Below the pieces are notes generated by a model, which was given only the letters and a program-made list of their open reading frames with translations, ran no database searches and was not told the origin of the DNA. From CAZQXD01 sp964597315 (GTDB lineage Bacteria; Pseudomonadota; Gammaproteobacteria; Competibacterales; Competibacteraceae), in the NCBI GenBank assembly GCA_964597315.1, contig CAZQXD010000024.1, positions 1 through 56,485 on the forward strand: a stretch of 56,485 bases of DNA, in the 5' to 3' direction. The position numbers and the translations under genes are program-made. Below, piece after piece: positions 49,422-56,485 of this stretch (positions are counted from its first letter, which is position 1; each line of letters starts with the position of its first letter).

Positions 49422-50336
49422 CTAGCGTCCCACCTGGGCCGGTTGCAAATAGGAGATGGGCGCGGCCCGCTCGTCGGTGAAGGTGACCTCCTCCCAAGCG
49501 GAACGGTCGGCTTTGAGGACCCGCAATAATTTGTTGTTGAGGGCATGGCCGGATTTGTAGCCGTCGAAGGCGCCGATCAGGCTACGGCCCAGCAAGTACA
49601 GGTCGCCAATGGCGTCGAGAATCTTGTGCTTGACGAACTCGTCTTCGTAGCGCAGACCGTCTTCGTTGAGAATGCGGTAATCGTCCACCACCACGGCGTT
49701 GCTGAGGCTGCCGCCCAAGGCCAGACGGCGCTCCCGTAGGTATTCGATATCCCGCATAAAGCCGAACGTCCGGGCGCGGCTGACTTCCTTGACGAAGGAC
49801 GTCGTGGAGAAGTCCACCGCAGCGCGCTGCTGGCGATTCTTGAATACCGGGTGTTCAAACTCGATGGTAAAACCCACCTTGAAACCGTTGAAGGGGTCGA
49901 AACGAGCCCATTTGTCGCCCTCTTCTACCATCACCGAATGCTTGATGCGGATGAATTTCTTGGGGGCGTTCTGCTCTTCGATACCAGCGGACTGAATCAG
50001 AAATACAAAAGGACCGGCGCTGCCGTCCATGATCGGGACTTCGGGGGCGCTGACGTCCACATAGGCGTTATCAATGCCCAAGCCGGCAAAAGCCGACAAT
50101 AGATGCTCCACCGTGGCAATACGCACCCCGTCCCGAACCAGGGAGGTGGACAGTTGGGTATCACCCACGTTCTCGGGGCTGGCCTTGATCTCCACCGGCT
50201 CCGGCAGGTCTACCCGCCGGAATACAATGCCTACATCGGCAGCGGTCGGCCGCAAAGTTAGATAGACTTTTTCACCCGTATGGAGGCCGATACCGGTGGC
50301 ACGGATGACGTTCTTCAAGGTTCGTTGCCTGATCAT
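49422..50336 (-). CDS. lpxC: UDP-3-O-acyl-N-acetylglucosamine deacetylase LpxC
   Basis: A 304-residue zinc deacetylase, the committed step of lipid A synthesis. It begins IRQRTLKNVIRATGIGLHTG. Zinc ligands are the His in TVEHLLSAFAGLGIDN and the His and Asp of FVKHKILDAIGDLYLLG, with the general base Glu in the first motif. The C-terminal HALNNKLLRVL is normal. The protein is a target of FtsH proteolysis in relatives. Its own promoter lies about 140 bases upstream, so it can be transcribed apart from ftsZ. Confidence 0.97.
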   Translation of the reverse strand: MIRQRTLKNVIRATGIGLHTGEKVYLTLRPTAADVGIVFRRVDLPEPVEIKASPENVGDTQLSTSLVRDGVRIATVEHLLSAFAGLGIDNAYVDVSAPEVPIMDGSAGPFVFLIQSAGIEEQNAPKKFIRIKHSVMVEEGDKWARFDPFNGFKVGFTIEFEHPVFKNRQQRAAVDFSTTSFVKEVSRARTFGFMRDIEYLRERRLALGGSLSNAVVVDDYRILNEDGLRYEDEFVKHKILDAIGDLYLLGRSLIGAFDGYKSGHALNNKLLRVLKADRSAWEEVTFTDERAAPISYLQPAQVGR

Positions 50337-50476
50337 AGGTTCCCCAGCGCGTCTGAATTGACCGAAGACCGTGCGCGGCCTGACGCCCTGAGACCTCCTT
50401 CAGGCGCCTGTCGGGCGTCCGGCACGGTGTAAACACCTGCCCGCGACCCCGACTGCCCCGCTCCAAACTAAGCGAC

Positions 50477-50505
50477 ACAATATCCTAAATAATACGTTTT
50501 TGCAA
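50477..50505 (-). promoter_or_regulatory. Sigma-70-type promoter of lpxC
   Basis: On the minus strand TTGCAA (-35) and TATTGT (-10) are exactly 17 bp apart in the A/T-rich part of the ftsZ-lpxC spacer. The transcript would carry a leader of about 135 nt, which includes an inverted repeat ggtgt-tt-acacc. Confidence 0.65.
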
Positions 50506-50580
50506 TTTTAATACATGTTGTCGCTCATTTAACCCTTCCTTGGAATCTGCCTTCCCTGGCGGTTATTTCCCAGACATTGT

Positions 50581-51747
50581 TCAGTCTGCCTGACGACGCA
50601 GGAAGGCTGGAATGTCCAGATAGTCCAAGTCGCCTTCGGACCGCTCCACGAACGCTTCGGGCTTGCGAGGAATACCGGTGGTGCCAGTGGCCCGCTCCCG
50701 CTCGGGGCGTTCGAAGCGATGATCCTCATCGTGACGGGCTGGTTTGGCCGGTTGCTTGGAGACTAGTTTCACCGCCGGTTCCGCCTTGGCTACAGAGCCG
50801 ATTCCGGTGGCCACGATGGTCACCCGCAGTTCATTCTGCATATCCGGGTCGATGACCGTGCCCACCACCACATTGGCCTCTTCGGAAGCCAGTTCCTTGA
50901 TGGTGTTGCCCACTTCGTCAAATTCGCCAATGGTCAGATCCATGCCGGCGGTGACGTTGACCAGTAGACCCCTGGCGCCGGACAGGTCGATATTCTCCAG
51001 CAGGGGGCTGGCAATGGCGTCCGCCGCGGCCTTTTGGGCACGACCGTCCCCGGAAGCCCGGCCCGAACCCATCATGGCCATGCCCATTTCCGACATGACG
51101 GTGCGCACGTCGGCGAAGTCCACGTTGATCAGTCCGGGACGGGTAATCAGTTCGGCGATGCCCTGTACCGCCCCTAGCAGCACGTCGTTGGCGGCCTTGA
51201 AGGCATCGAGCAGGCTGGCGTTCTTACCCAGCACGGTGAGCAGCTTCTCGTTGGGAATGGTGATCAGGGAGTCAACACTGGCGCCTAGCTCCTTGATGCC
51301 CTGCATGGCGATATTCATGCGCCGATTGCCCTCGAAGGGGAAGGGCTTCGTGACCACGGCCACGGTGAGTATCCCCATTTCCCGGGCCACCTCGGCCACT
51401 ACCGGAGCGCCGCCGGTGCCGGTGCCACCGCCCATGCCGGCGGTGATGAACACCATATCGGCGCCCTGCAAGATCTCCTGGATACGCTCCTTGTCCTCCT
51501 GGGCGGCGCGCTTGCCCACTTCGGGATCAGCACCAGCGCCCAGTCCCTTGGTGATCGAGGTGCCCATTTGCAGGGTGGTGGGCACATTGGAGGTCTTGAG
51601 CGCCTGGGCGTCGGTGTTGGCGCAGACGAATTCCACGCCCTCAATGTTGCTGGTCAGCATATGATGCACGGCATTCCCGCCGCCACCGCCAATGCCAATG
51701 ACTTTGATAATGGCGTTATTGCCATTGGAATCCATCAGTTCAAACAT
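50581..51747 (-). CDS. ftsZ: Cell division GTPase FtsZ
   Basis: A 388-residue tubulin homologue that forms the Z-ring. The start at 51747 follows gaggag and begins FELMDSNGNNAIIKVIGIGGGGGNAV. The GTP-binding tubulin signature is GGGTGTGGAPVVAEVA, and the T7 loop has the catalytic NVDFADVRTVM. A flexible linker (about 315-370) leads to the C-terminal peptide DYLDIPAFLRRQAD, which binds FtsA, ZipA and ZapD. Length is normal. It lies 86 bases downstream of ftsA. Confidence 0.98.
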   Translation of the reverse strand: MFELMDSNGNNAIIKVIGIGGGGGNAVHHMLTSNIEGVEFVCANTDAQALKTSNVPTTLQMGTSITKGLGAGADPEVGKRAAQEDKERIQEILQGADMVFITAGMGGGTGTGGAPVVAEVAREMGILTVAVVTKPFPFEGNRRMNIAMQGIKELGASVDSLITIPNEKLLTVLGKNASLLDAFKAANDVLLGAVQGIAELITRPGLINVDFADVRTVMSEMGMAMMGSGRASGDGRAQKAAADAIASPLLENIDLSGARGLLVNVTAGMDLTIGEFDEVGNTIKELASEEANVVVGTVIDPDMQNELRVTIVATGIGSVAKAEPAVKLVSKQPAKPARHDEDHRFERPERERATGTTGIPRKPEAFVERSEGDLDYLDIPAFLRRQAD

Positions 51748-51833
51748 GTGTTTTCTCCTCGGTGAAAGACCAATCGGTATAAGGATTCGTGGCCAGGCCG
51801 AAACCACGGCGCCGCATCGCGGCTATTCCGGCC

Positions 51834-53069
51834 CTAAAAATTTCCCTGAAACCAACTCTTCATACGATTAAAAACGCTGTTACCCCCTCCCCCTAGGGGA
51901 GTATTGATTCTCGACAAAGCCCTATTTTCGTTTCCAAACAGCAGCAGGCCCACGGCGGTGGCGTAAATGGGGTTGCCGACCACATCGGAAAGACCCGTGA
52001 CGTATTGAGGCGCTCCGACCCGTACTGGCATATGAAACACTTCCTCGGCCAGTTCCACGGCGCCCTCCATCTTGGCGCTGCCACCGGTGAGTACGATACC
52101 GGCGGCCATCAGGTGCTCGAAGCCGCTGCGTTGCAGCTCCGCCTGAACCAGATTGAACAATTCTTCGTAGCGGGGTTCCACCACCTCAGCCAAGGTCTGG
52201 CGGGACAACCGCCGGGGCGAGCGGTCACCAACGCTAGGCACTTCGATTGACTCATCGGCGTTCGCCAATTGGGTCAGGCAGCAGGCGTATTTGATCTTGA
52301 TCTCCTCGGCGTGCTGGGTGGGGGTGCGCAGGGCCAGGGCGATGTCATTGGTCACCTGATCCCCGGCGATGGGCACCACTGCCGTATGGGCGATACAGCC
52401 CTCGGTAAACACAGCGATATCGGTGGTGCCGCCGCCGATGTCCACCAGACAGACCCCGAGTTCTTTCTCATCGTCGGCCAGCACCGCCCGGGCCGAGGCC
52501 AATTGTTGGAGGATGATGTCATCCACTTCCAGCCCGCAGCGGCACACACATTTGGTGATGTTCTGGACGGCGCTCACCGCCCCGGCCACCATATGCACTT
52601 TGGCCTCCAGGCGCACCCCGGACATGCCGATGGGCTCGCGGATACCGTCCTGCTCATCGATGATGAATTCCTGGGGCAGGATATGCAGGATTTTCTGATC
52701 GGCGGGAATAGCCACCGCCCGGGCGGCGTCGATAACCCGATCCACGTCATCCTGGCAGACCTCTTGACTCTTGATGGCCACGATGCCGTGGGAGTTGAGG
52801 CTGCGGATATGGCTGCCAGCGATACCGGTAAACGCGGAGTGGATCTCGCACCCGGCCATCTGCTCGGCCTCCTCCACTGCCCGCTGAATGGAGAGGACAG
52901 TGGATTCAATATTTACCACCATGCCTTTTTTCAGGCCCCGGGAGGGCTGGGAGCCAATACCCAACACTTCGATGCCGCCCTCGGGCTTGACCTCGCCCAC
53001 GGCGGCCACCACCTTAGAGGTGCCGATATCCAAGCCCACGATCAAATTCTTTTCGGTTCGTCTCGACAT
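51834..53069 (-). CDS. ftsA: Cell division protein FtsA
   Basis: A 411-residue actin-like protein that tethers FtsZ to the membrane. The start at 53069 gives SRRTEKNLIVGLDIGTSKVVAAVGEV with the phosphate-1 motif. The SHS2-type 1C domain lies at about 85-165 (SHIRSLNSHGIVAIK). The phosphate-2 motif is CLVDIGGGTTDIAVF and the adenosine motif is GIVLTGGSAKMEG. The C-terminal amphipathic membrane helix is FNRMKSWFQGNF. It lies between ftsQ (22 bases) and ftsZ in the dcw cluster. Confidence 0.97.
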   Translation of the reverse strand: MSRRTEKNLIVGLDIGTSKVVAAVGEVKPEGGIEVLGIGSQPSRGLKKGMVVNIESTVLSIQRAVEEAEQMAGCEIHSAFTGIAGSHIRSLNSHGIVAIKSQEVCQDDVDRVIDAARAVAIPADQKILHILPQEFIIDEQDGIREPIGMSGVRLEAKVHMVAGAVSAVQNITKCVCRCGLEVDDIILQQLASARAVLADDEKELGVCLVDIGGGTTDIAVFTEGCIAHTAVVPIAGDQVTNDIALALRTPTQHAEEIKIKYACCLTQLANADESIEVPSVGDRSPRRLSRQTLAEVVEPRYEELFNLVQAELQRSGFEHLMAAGIVLTGGSAKMEGAVELAEEVFHMPVRVGAPQYVTGLSDVVGNPIYATAVGLLLFGNENRALSRINTPLGGGGNSVFNRMKSWFQGNF

Positions 53070-53091
53070 TGATCTCACTGCACTCCGCACA

Positions 53092-53871
53092 TTAGCCATT
53101 ACTCCAGCGCACCGCGAAACCATTGACGTAGCGCAGGTCCACCGCCGCGATCTCGTGGCCCCGACCGGCCAGGGTGGGCCAAACCGCCACCAGCCGCCGC
53201 AGCCGCGGCTCGAAATTGTTCCGTCCCAGGCTGATTTCCATGCCGTTGTCCAAGGTAATCCACCAGGCCCGTCGCTGATCCTGGACCAGCCGCCGAATCC
53301 GCAATCCCGCCTCGGCCAGCAGGGTTCCAGCCTGGTCCCAGACGCGAATCAACAGCGCCTCGTGACCGGCGGGGCCATCCAGATGGGGCCAGTTCCGACC
53401 GGCGGGAATGGCCGGAGGCCGAAACCGTCGACCGTTCATATCCACCATCTCGTTTTCTCCCCAGACGCCGAAGGGGACCCGTTCGCGCAACTGCACCACC
53501 AAACTGTCCGGCCAGGAGCGGCGCACCGTCACTGTTTCAACCCAGGGGGCGTCGGCAAAGCCTTGGTGTACGACTTCGGTCTCCAGGGCGAAGAAGTTGC
53601 GGCCCAAAACGTCCTGAACCAACCCTTGCAAATCGTCCCGGCGCAGATAGTGGAGTTCCCCCTGAATATGCACGTGGCGCAGGGGAAACAACTGGGGGTC
53701 CAGCAGCTTCTGGCCCGCCCCGTACAGACCTAGGCCCAGGCCAGCCAAGGCGGCGCAGGCCCCTAGCCAGCGCAACCGGGCCTGCCAGGTCGGCGTCCAG
53801 CGCCAGGGCTGGTGGGGCCGCCGGGGCGTGGCGCCAAAGCGGCGGCGATTGCCAAACCGAGTCACTCTCAT
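53092..53871 (-). CDS. ftsQ: Cell division protein FtsQ
   Basis: A 259-residue bitopic divisome protein. The basic cytoplasmic tail (1-28, many Arg) precedes one membrane segment (about 30-52), then the POTRA domain (LRHVHIQGELHYLRRDDLQGLVQDVL, about 60-130) and the beta domain ending LRYVNGFAVRW. FtsQ links FtsB/FtsL to the ring. Its start overlaps the murB stop by 4 bases (ATGA), with no ddlB gene between them. Confidence 0.94.
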   Translation of the reverse strand: MRVTRFGNRRRFGATPRRPHQPWRWTPTWQARLRWLGACAALAGLGLGLYGAGQKLLDPQLFPLRHVHIQGELHYLRRDDLQGLVQDVLGRNFFALETEVVHQGFADAPWVETVTVRRSWPDSLVVQLRERVPFGVWGENEMVDMNGRRFRPPAIPAGRNWPHLDGPAGHEALLIRVWDQAGTLLAEAGLRIRRLVQDQRRAWWITLDNGMEISLGRNNFEPRLRRLVAVWPTLAGRGHEIAAVDLRYVNGFAVRWSNG

Positions 53872-54773
53872 GGCCGCGCTTCCCCAACGACCCGTACTTC
53901 GGGAATTAACTCCACCCCATGGACCCGGGCCACCGTGTCCCGCACTACGCCGATCAGGGCTTCCAGGTCCTGGGCGCTGGCGGCGCCGGTGTTGACGATA
54001 AAGTTGGCGTGCTTTTCGGACACCTGGGCGCCGCCGATCCGCCGCCCCTTGAGTCCCGTCGCCTCAATCAGCCGGGCGGCATGGTCCCCGGGCGGGTTGC
54101 GGAACACCGAGCCGCAACTGGGCTGGCCCAGGGGCTGGGTGCTGGCCCGCCGGGACAGCAACTGGCGAATCCGCTCCAAGGAGGCCCGGCCATCCCCCGG
54201 GGTCAGCTCCAGGTGGGCAGCCACGAACCATTCCCCGACCGGTCCCTCCACCTGGCGATAGCCGATGCGATAATCCGTCGGCAGCCGCCGGTGCAGCCGA
54301 CCTCGCCGGTCCACAGTCTCCACCGCCGCCACCCGGGGCCAGGTCTCGCCTCCCCAGGCGCCGGCGTTCATGGCCAGAGCGCCGCCCATCACGCCGGGAA
54401 TGCCGGCCAGAAACTCGCCATCCACCAGATCGTGGCGGGCGGCGAAGCGAGCCACCTTGGCGCAGGGCACCCCGGTCTCGGCCCGTAGCCCCGTGGCGCC
54501 GGTCAGGGCCAGGGCCGACAGCGCCCCGTGGGTTGCGATCACCGTGCCCCGGATGCCGCCGTCGCGCACCAGCAGATTACTTCCCAAGCCCAGCCAGAAC
54601 AGCGGCTCCTGGTCCGGCAGCCCGACCAGGAATCGGCATAGGTCATCCAGGTCCGCCGGGATATAAAACCGCTCGGCCGGCCCCCCTACCCGCCAGGAGG
54701 TATGCCGGGCCAGTGGCTCGGCGTGGCGCAGTTCGCCACGCAGCTCGGGACGGTCGGACAGGGCCACGGTCAC
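53868..54773 (-). CDS. murB: UDP-N-acetylmuramate dehydrogenase MurB
   Basis: A 301-residue type II MurB that reduces UDP-GlcNAc-enolpyruvate to UDP-MurNAc with FAD and NADPH. The FAD-binding motifs are HTSWRVGGPAERF and LGLGSNLLVRDGGIRG. GIPGVMGGALAMNAGAWGGE holds a conserved substrate-site loop. The catalytic Ser lies in SCGSVFRNP and the C-terminal KGRRIGGAQVSEKHANFIVN is intact. It overlaps murC by 4 bases and ftsQ by 4 bases. Confidence 0.96.
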   Translation of the reverse strand: MTVALSDRPELRGELRHAEPLARHTSWRVGGPAERFYIPADLDDLCRFLVGLPDQEPLFWLGLGSNLLVRDGGIRGTVIATHGALSALALTGATGLRAETGVPCAKVARFAARHDLVDGEFLAGIPGVMGGALAMNAGAWGGETWPRVAAVETVDRRGRLHRRLPTDYRIGYRQVEGPVGEWFVAAHLELTPGDGRASLERIRQLLSRRASTQPLGQPSCGSVFRNPPGDHAARLIEATGLKGRRIGGAQVSEKHANFIVNTGAASAQDLEALIGVVRDTVARVHGVELIPEVRVVGEARP

Positions 54774-56200
54774 GCTACCCCCGGCAGGCCGTCCCGGCCC
54801 AGCTTGGTGGCCAAGGCGCCAATATCCCCGGCCCCCATCATCACCAGCACGTCGCCGTCGGCCAGCACCCCGGTGAGGGCCTCGGGCAAGTCGGCGGTCC
54901 GCTCCACGAACACCGGGTCCACCCGGCCCCTGGCCCGCACCGCCCGGCTCAGGGCGCGGCCATCGGCGCCCCGAATGGGGGTCTCTCCGGCGGCGTAGAC
55001 CTCCGTAAGCAGCAGGGCGTCGGCCTCCGAGACCACGGCGGCGAAGTCATCCAGCAAATCCTGGGTGCGGGTGTAGCGGTGGGGCTGGAAGGCCAGCACC
55101 AAGCGCCGCTGGGGCCAGCCGCCGCGAATGGCTCCCAATACCGCCGCCAGTTCCCGAGGGTGATGGCCGTAATCGTCGATCAGGGTCGCGGCGCCGCCCC
55201 CAGGCAGGGCCAGCTCCCCGTGATGATGGAAGCGTCGACCGATACCCTGGAAGTTCTCCAAGCCCCGGCAGATGGCCTCCGCTGGCACCTCCAGCTCATG
55301 GGCCACGGCGATGGCCGCCAGGCTATTGAGAACGCTGTGCCGACCAGGCAGGTTGAGGGTCAGATCCAGGGGCCGATCATCCCCCGGCAGGCGCACTCGG
55401 AAGCGGGTGCGCAGGCCCTGCTGGACGATATCCGTGGCGCACAGGTCGCAATCGGGGGTGGTGCCATAGCTGAGCGCCGGCCGACCCACCCGGGGCAGCA
55501 CCTCCCGCACCACCGGGTCGTCCAGGCACAGCACCGCCAGGCCATAAAAGGGCAGATGGTGGAGAAATTCTAGGAAAGTGTCCTTGAGCCGCTCGAAGTC
55601 GCCACCGTAGGTGGACAGATGATCGGCGTCGATATTGGTGACCACGGCGATCATCGGTTGCAGATACAGAAACGAGGCGTCGGACTCGTCGGCCTCGGCC
55701 ACCAGATAGCGCCCCGCCCCCAGTCGGGCGTTGCTGCCGACGCTGTTTAGGCGTCCGCCGATCACGAAGGTGGGGTCCAGCCCCCCTTCGGCCAGCAAGG
55801 AGGCGGCGAGGCTGGTGGTGGTGGTCTTGCCGTGGGTGCCAGCCACGGCGATGCCGTAGCGGAACCGCATCAGCTCGGCCAGCATCTCCGCCCGGGGCAC
55901 CACGGGAATCCGTGCCTCCAGGGCCGCCGCCACTTCTGGGTTGGTGGTGGTGACGGCGCTGGAGGTAACCACCACATCGCAGCCCGCCACTTGGCCGGCG
56001 GCGTGACCCCGGTAGACCGTGGCGCCGCGCTGGGTCAAGGCCCGGGTGACGGCGCTATCAGCCAGGTCGGAGCCGGATATCTGGTAGCCCAGATTGAGCA
56101 ACACCTCGGCAATGCCGCTCATACCGGAGCCACCGATGCCCACCAGATGGATGCGGCGAATGCGGCGCATGGCGCCTGGGTCGGGCAAGGTTCCGTTCAT
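54770..56200 (-). CDS. murC: UDP-N-acetylmuramate-L-alanine ligase MurC
   Basis: A 476-residue Mur ligase that adds L-Ala to UDP-MurNAc. The N-terminal Rossmann motif is HLVGIGGSGMSGIAEVL. The ATP-binding P-loop is GTHGKTTTTSLAASLL (about 115-125). The central domain has EADESDASFLYLQP, ITNIDADHLSTYGG-type and LIDDYGHHPRELAAVL, and the C-terminal domain has FQPHRYTRT. The start at 56200 overlaps the murG stop (ATGA), which fixes it. The N-terminal peptide before IRRIHLVG is short (about 15 residues). Confidence 0.96.
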   Translation of the reverse strand: MNGTLPDPGAMRRIRRIHLVGIGGSGMSGIAEVLLNLGYQISGSDLADSAVTRALTQRGATVYRGHAAGQVAGCDVVVTSSAVTTTNPEVAAALEARIPVVPRAEMLAELMRFRYGIAVAGTHGKTTTTSLAASLLAEGGLDPTFVIGGRLNSVGSNARLGAGRYLVAEADESDASFLYLQPMIAVVTNIDADHLSTYGGDFERLKDTFLEFLHHLPFYGLAVLCLDDPVVREVLPRVGRPALSYGTTPDCDLCATDIVQQGLRTRFRVRLPGDDRPLDLTLNLPGRHSVLNSLAAIAVAHELEVPAEAICRGLENFQGIGRRFHHHGELALPGGGAATLIDDYGHHPRELAAVLGAIRGGWPQRRLVLAFQPHRYTRTQDLLDDFAAVVSEADALLLTEVYAAGETPIRGADGRALSRAVRARGRVDPVFVERTADLPEALTGVLADGDVLVMMGAGDIGALATKLGRDGLPGVA

Positions 56201-56485
56201 GGCAGTATCACCCTGGTGTTCGGGACCAGTTCTAGGCACAGGGCCGCCACCTGCTCGGCGGCGTCGGGCCGGGCCAGCCGCCGGGCCGCCTCGGCCATGG
56301 TCAGCAGCCGGTGGCGGTCGGCCAGCAGCGTCTGCAAATGATCGGCCAGATGCTCGGCGGTCAGGTTTTCCTGGGGGGCGATCCGAGCCGCCCCGGCCTG
56401 CTCCAGGAACCGGGCGTTAACGGTCTGGTGGTCGTCAACGGCATGGGGATAGGGCACCAGCACCGACCCCACCCCGGCCGCCGCC
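56197..56485 (-). CDS. murG: MurG, C-terminal part only
   Basis: The last 95 residues of the lipid II-forming N-acetylglucosaminyltransferase MurG; the 5' part lies beyond the right edge. The visible GSVLVPYPHAVDDHQTVNARFLEQAGAA is the conserved UDP-GlcNAc-binding region of the C-terminal Rossmann domain. The helix LADHLQTLLADRHRLLTMAEAARRLARPDAAEQVA ends the protein. The stop codon overlaps the murC start in an ATGA arrangement. Confidence 0.95.
   Translation of the reverse strand, partial: AAAGVGSVLVPYPHAVDDHQTVNARFLEQAGAARIAPQENLTAEHLADHLQTLLADRHRLLTMAEAARRLARPDAAEQVAALCLELVPNTRVILP

Noticed and set aside
1..56485. CRISPR arrays, rRNA operons, prophage or intact insertion sequences
   Set aside because: Looked for repeat-spacer patterns, rRNA signatures, integrase/transposase genes and terminal repeats; only the chromosomal XerD was found.

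Overview
The window is GC-rich chromosomal DNA from a gammaproteobacterium. Gene order points to a lineage near the Chromatiales or a related deep-branching group. The blocks murG-murC-murB-ftsQ-ftsA-ftsZ-lpxC-secA-argJ-mutT, pilB-pilC-pilD-coaE-zapD and mutS/cinA/recA-recX-alaS-lysC-csrA-tRNA(Ser)-tRNA(Arg) are typical of Gammaproteobacteria. The genus cannot be fixed from the sequence alone. There is no rRNA, CRISPR array, phage or intact insertion sequence.

Layout. 1-2400: the 5' end of an exported protein gene, then sucCD (TCA cycle), all on the minus strand. 2630-8218: a small membrane protein and the pilSR two-component pair on the plus strand, then mobB, a DsbA-like protein and a short-chain dehydrogenase. 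8220-12305: a peptide ABC transporter (binding lipoprotein and two permeases, no ATPase) and a truncated Uma2-type gene. 12351-16139: the beta-oxidation pair fadJ/fadI, with fadI broken by an internal tandem duplication. 16290-21900: a fused phospholipid flippase/acyltransferase and an aapJQM amino-acid transporter that lacks aapP. 21901-22600: a rearrangement scar holding a response-regulator fragment, then tRNA-Arg and tRNA-Ser. 22670-30080: csrA, lysC, alaS, recX, recA, thpR, pncC and a TPR gene. 30222-35083: mutS, fdxA, dsbC and xerD. 35443-43824: two pilins, pilBCD, coaE, zapD and a Wzy/O-antigen-ligase-like protein with TPRs. 43808-56485: a small periplasmic protein, a MutT-ThiE fusion, argJ, secA, lpxC, ftsZ, ftsA, ftsQ, murB, murC and the 3' end of murG.

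How the genes work together. PilS/PilR (2.9-6.0 kb) are expected to control the major pilin at 35.4 kb through sigma-54. PilB, PilC and PilD supply the assembly ATPase, platform and prepilin peptidase. The dcw-type cluster at the right end makes cell-wall precursors and the Z-ring, with ZapD as a Z-ring bundler. RecA/RecX, MutS and the MutT fusion cover DNA repair and nucleotide-pool hygiene.

Most of the window is ordinary core genome, and I found no clear new multi-gene system. The points most worth a second look are these: the exact 311-bp duplication that frameshifts fadI, with a templated 11-bp filler at its junction; two ABC importer operons that both lack an ATPase gene; the rearrangement scar beside tRNA-Arg; an inverted repeat over the csrA promoter; a perfect 14-bp tandem repeat before xerD; the absence of a visible LexA box before recA; and the Wzy/TPR gene sitting where yacG would normally lie.
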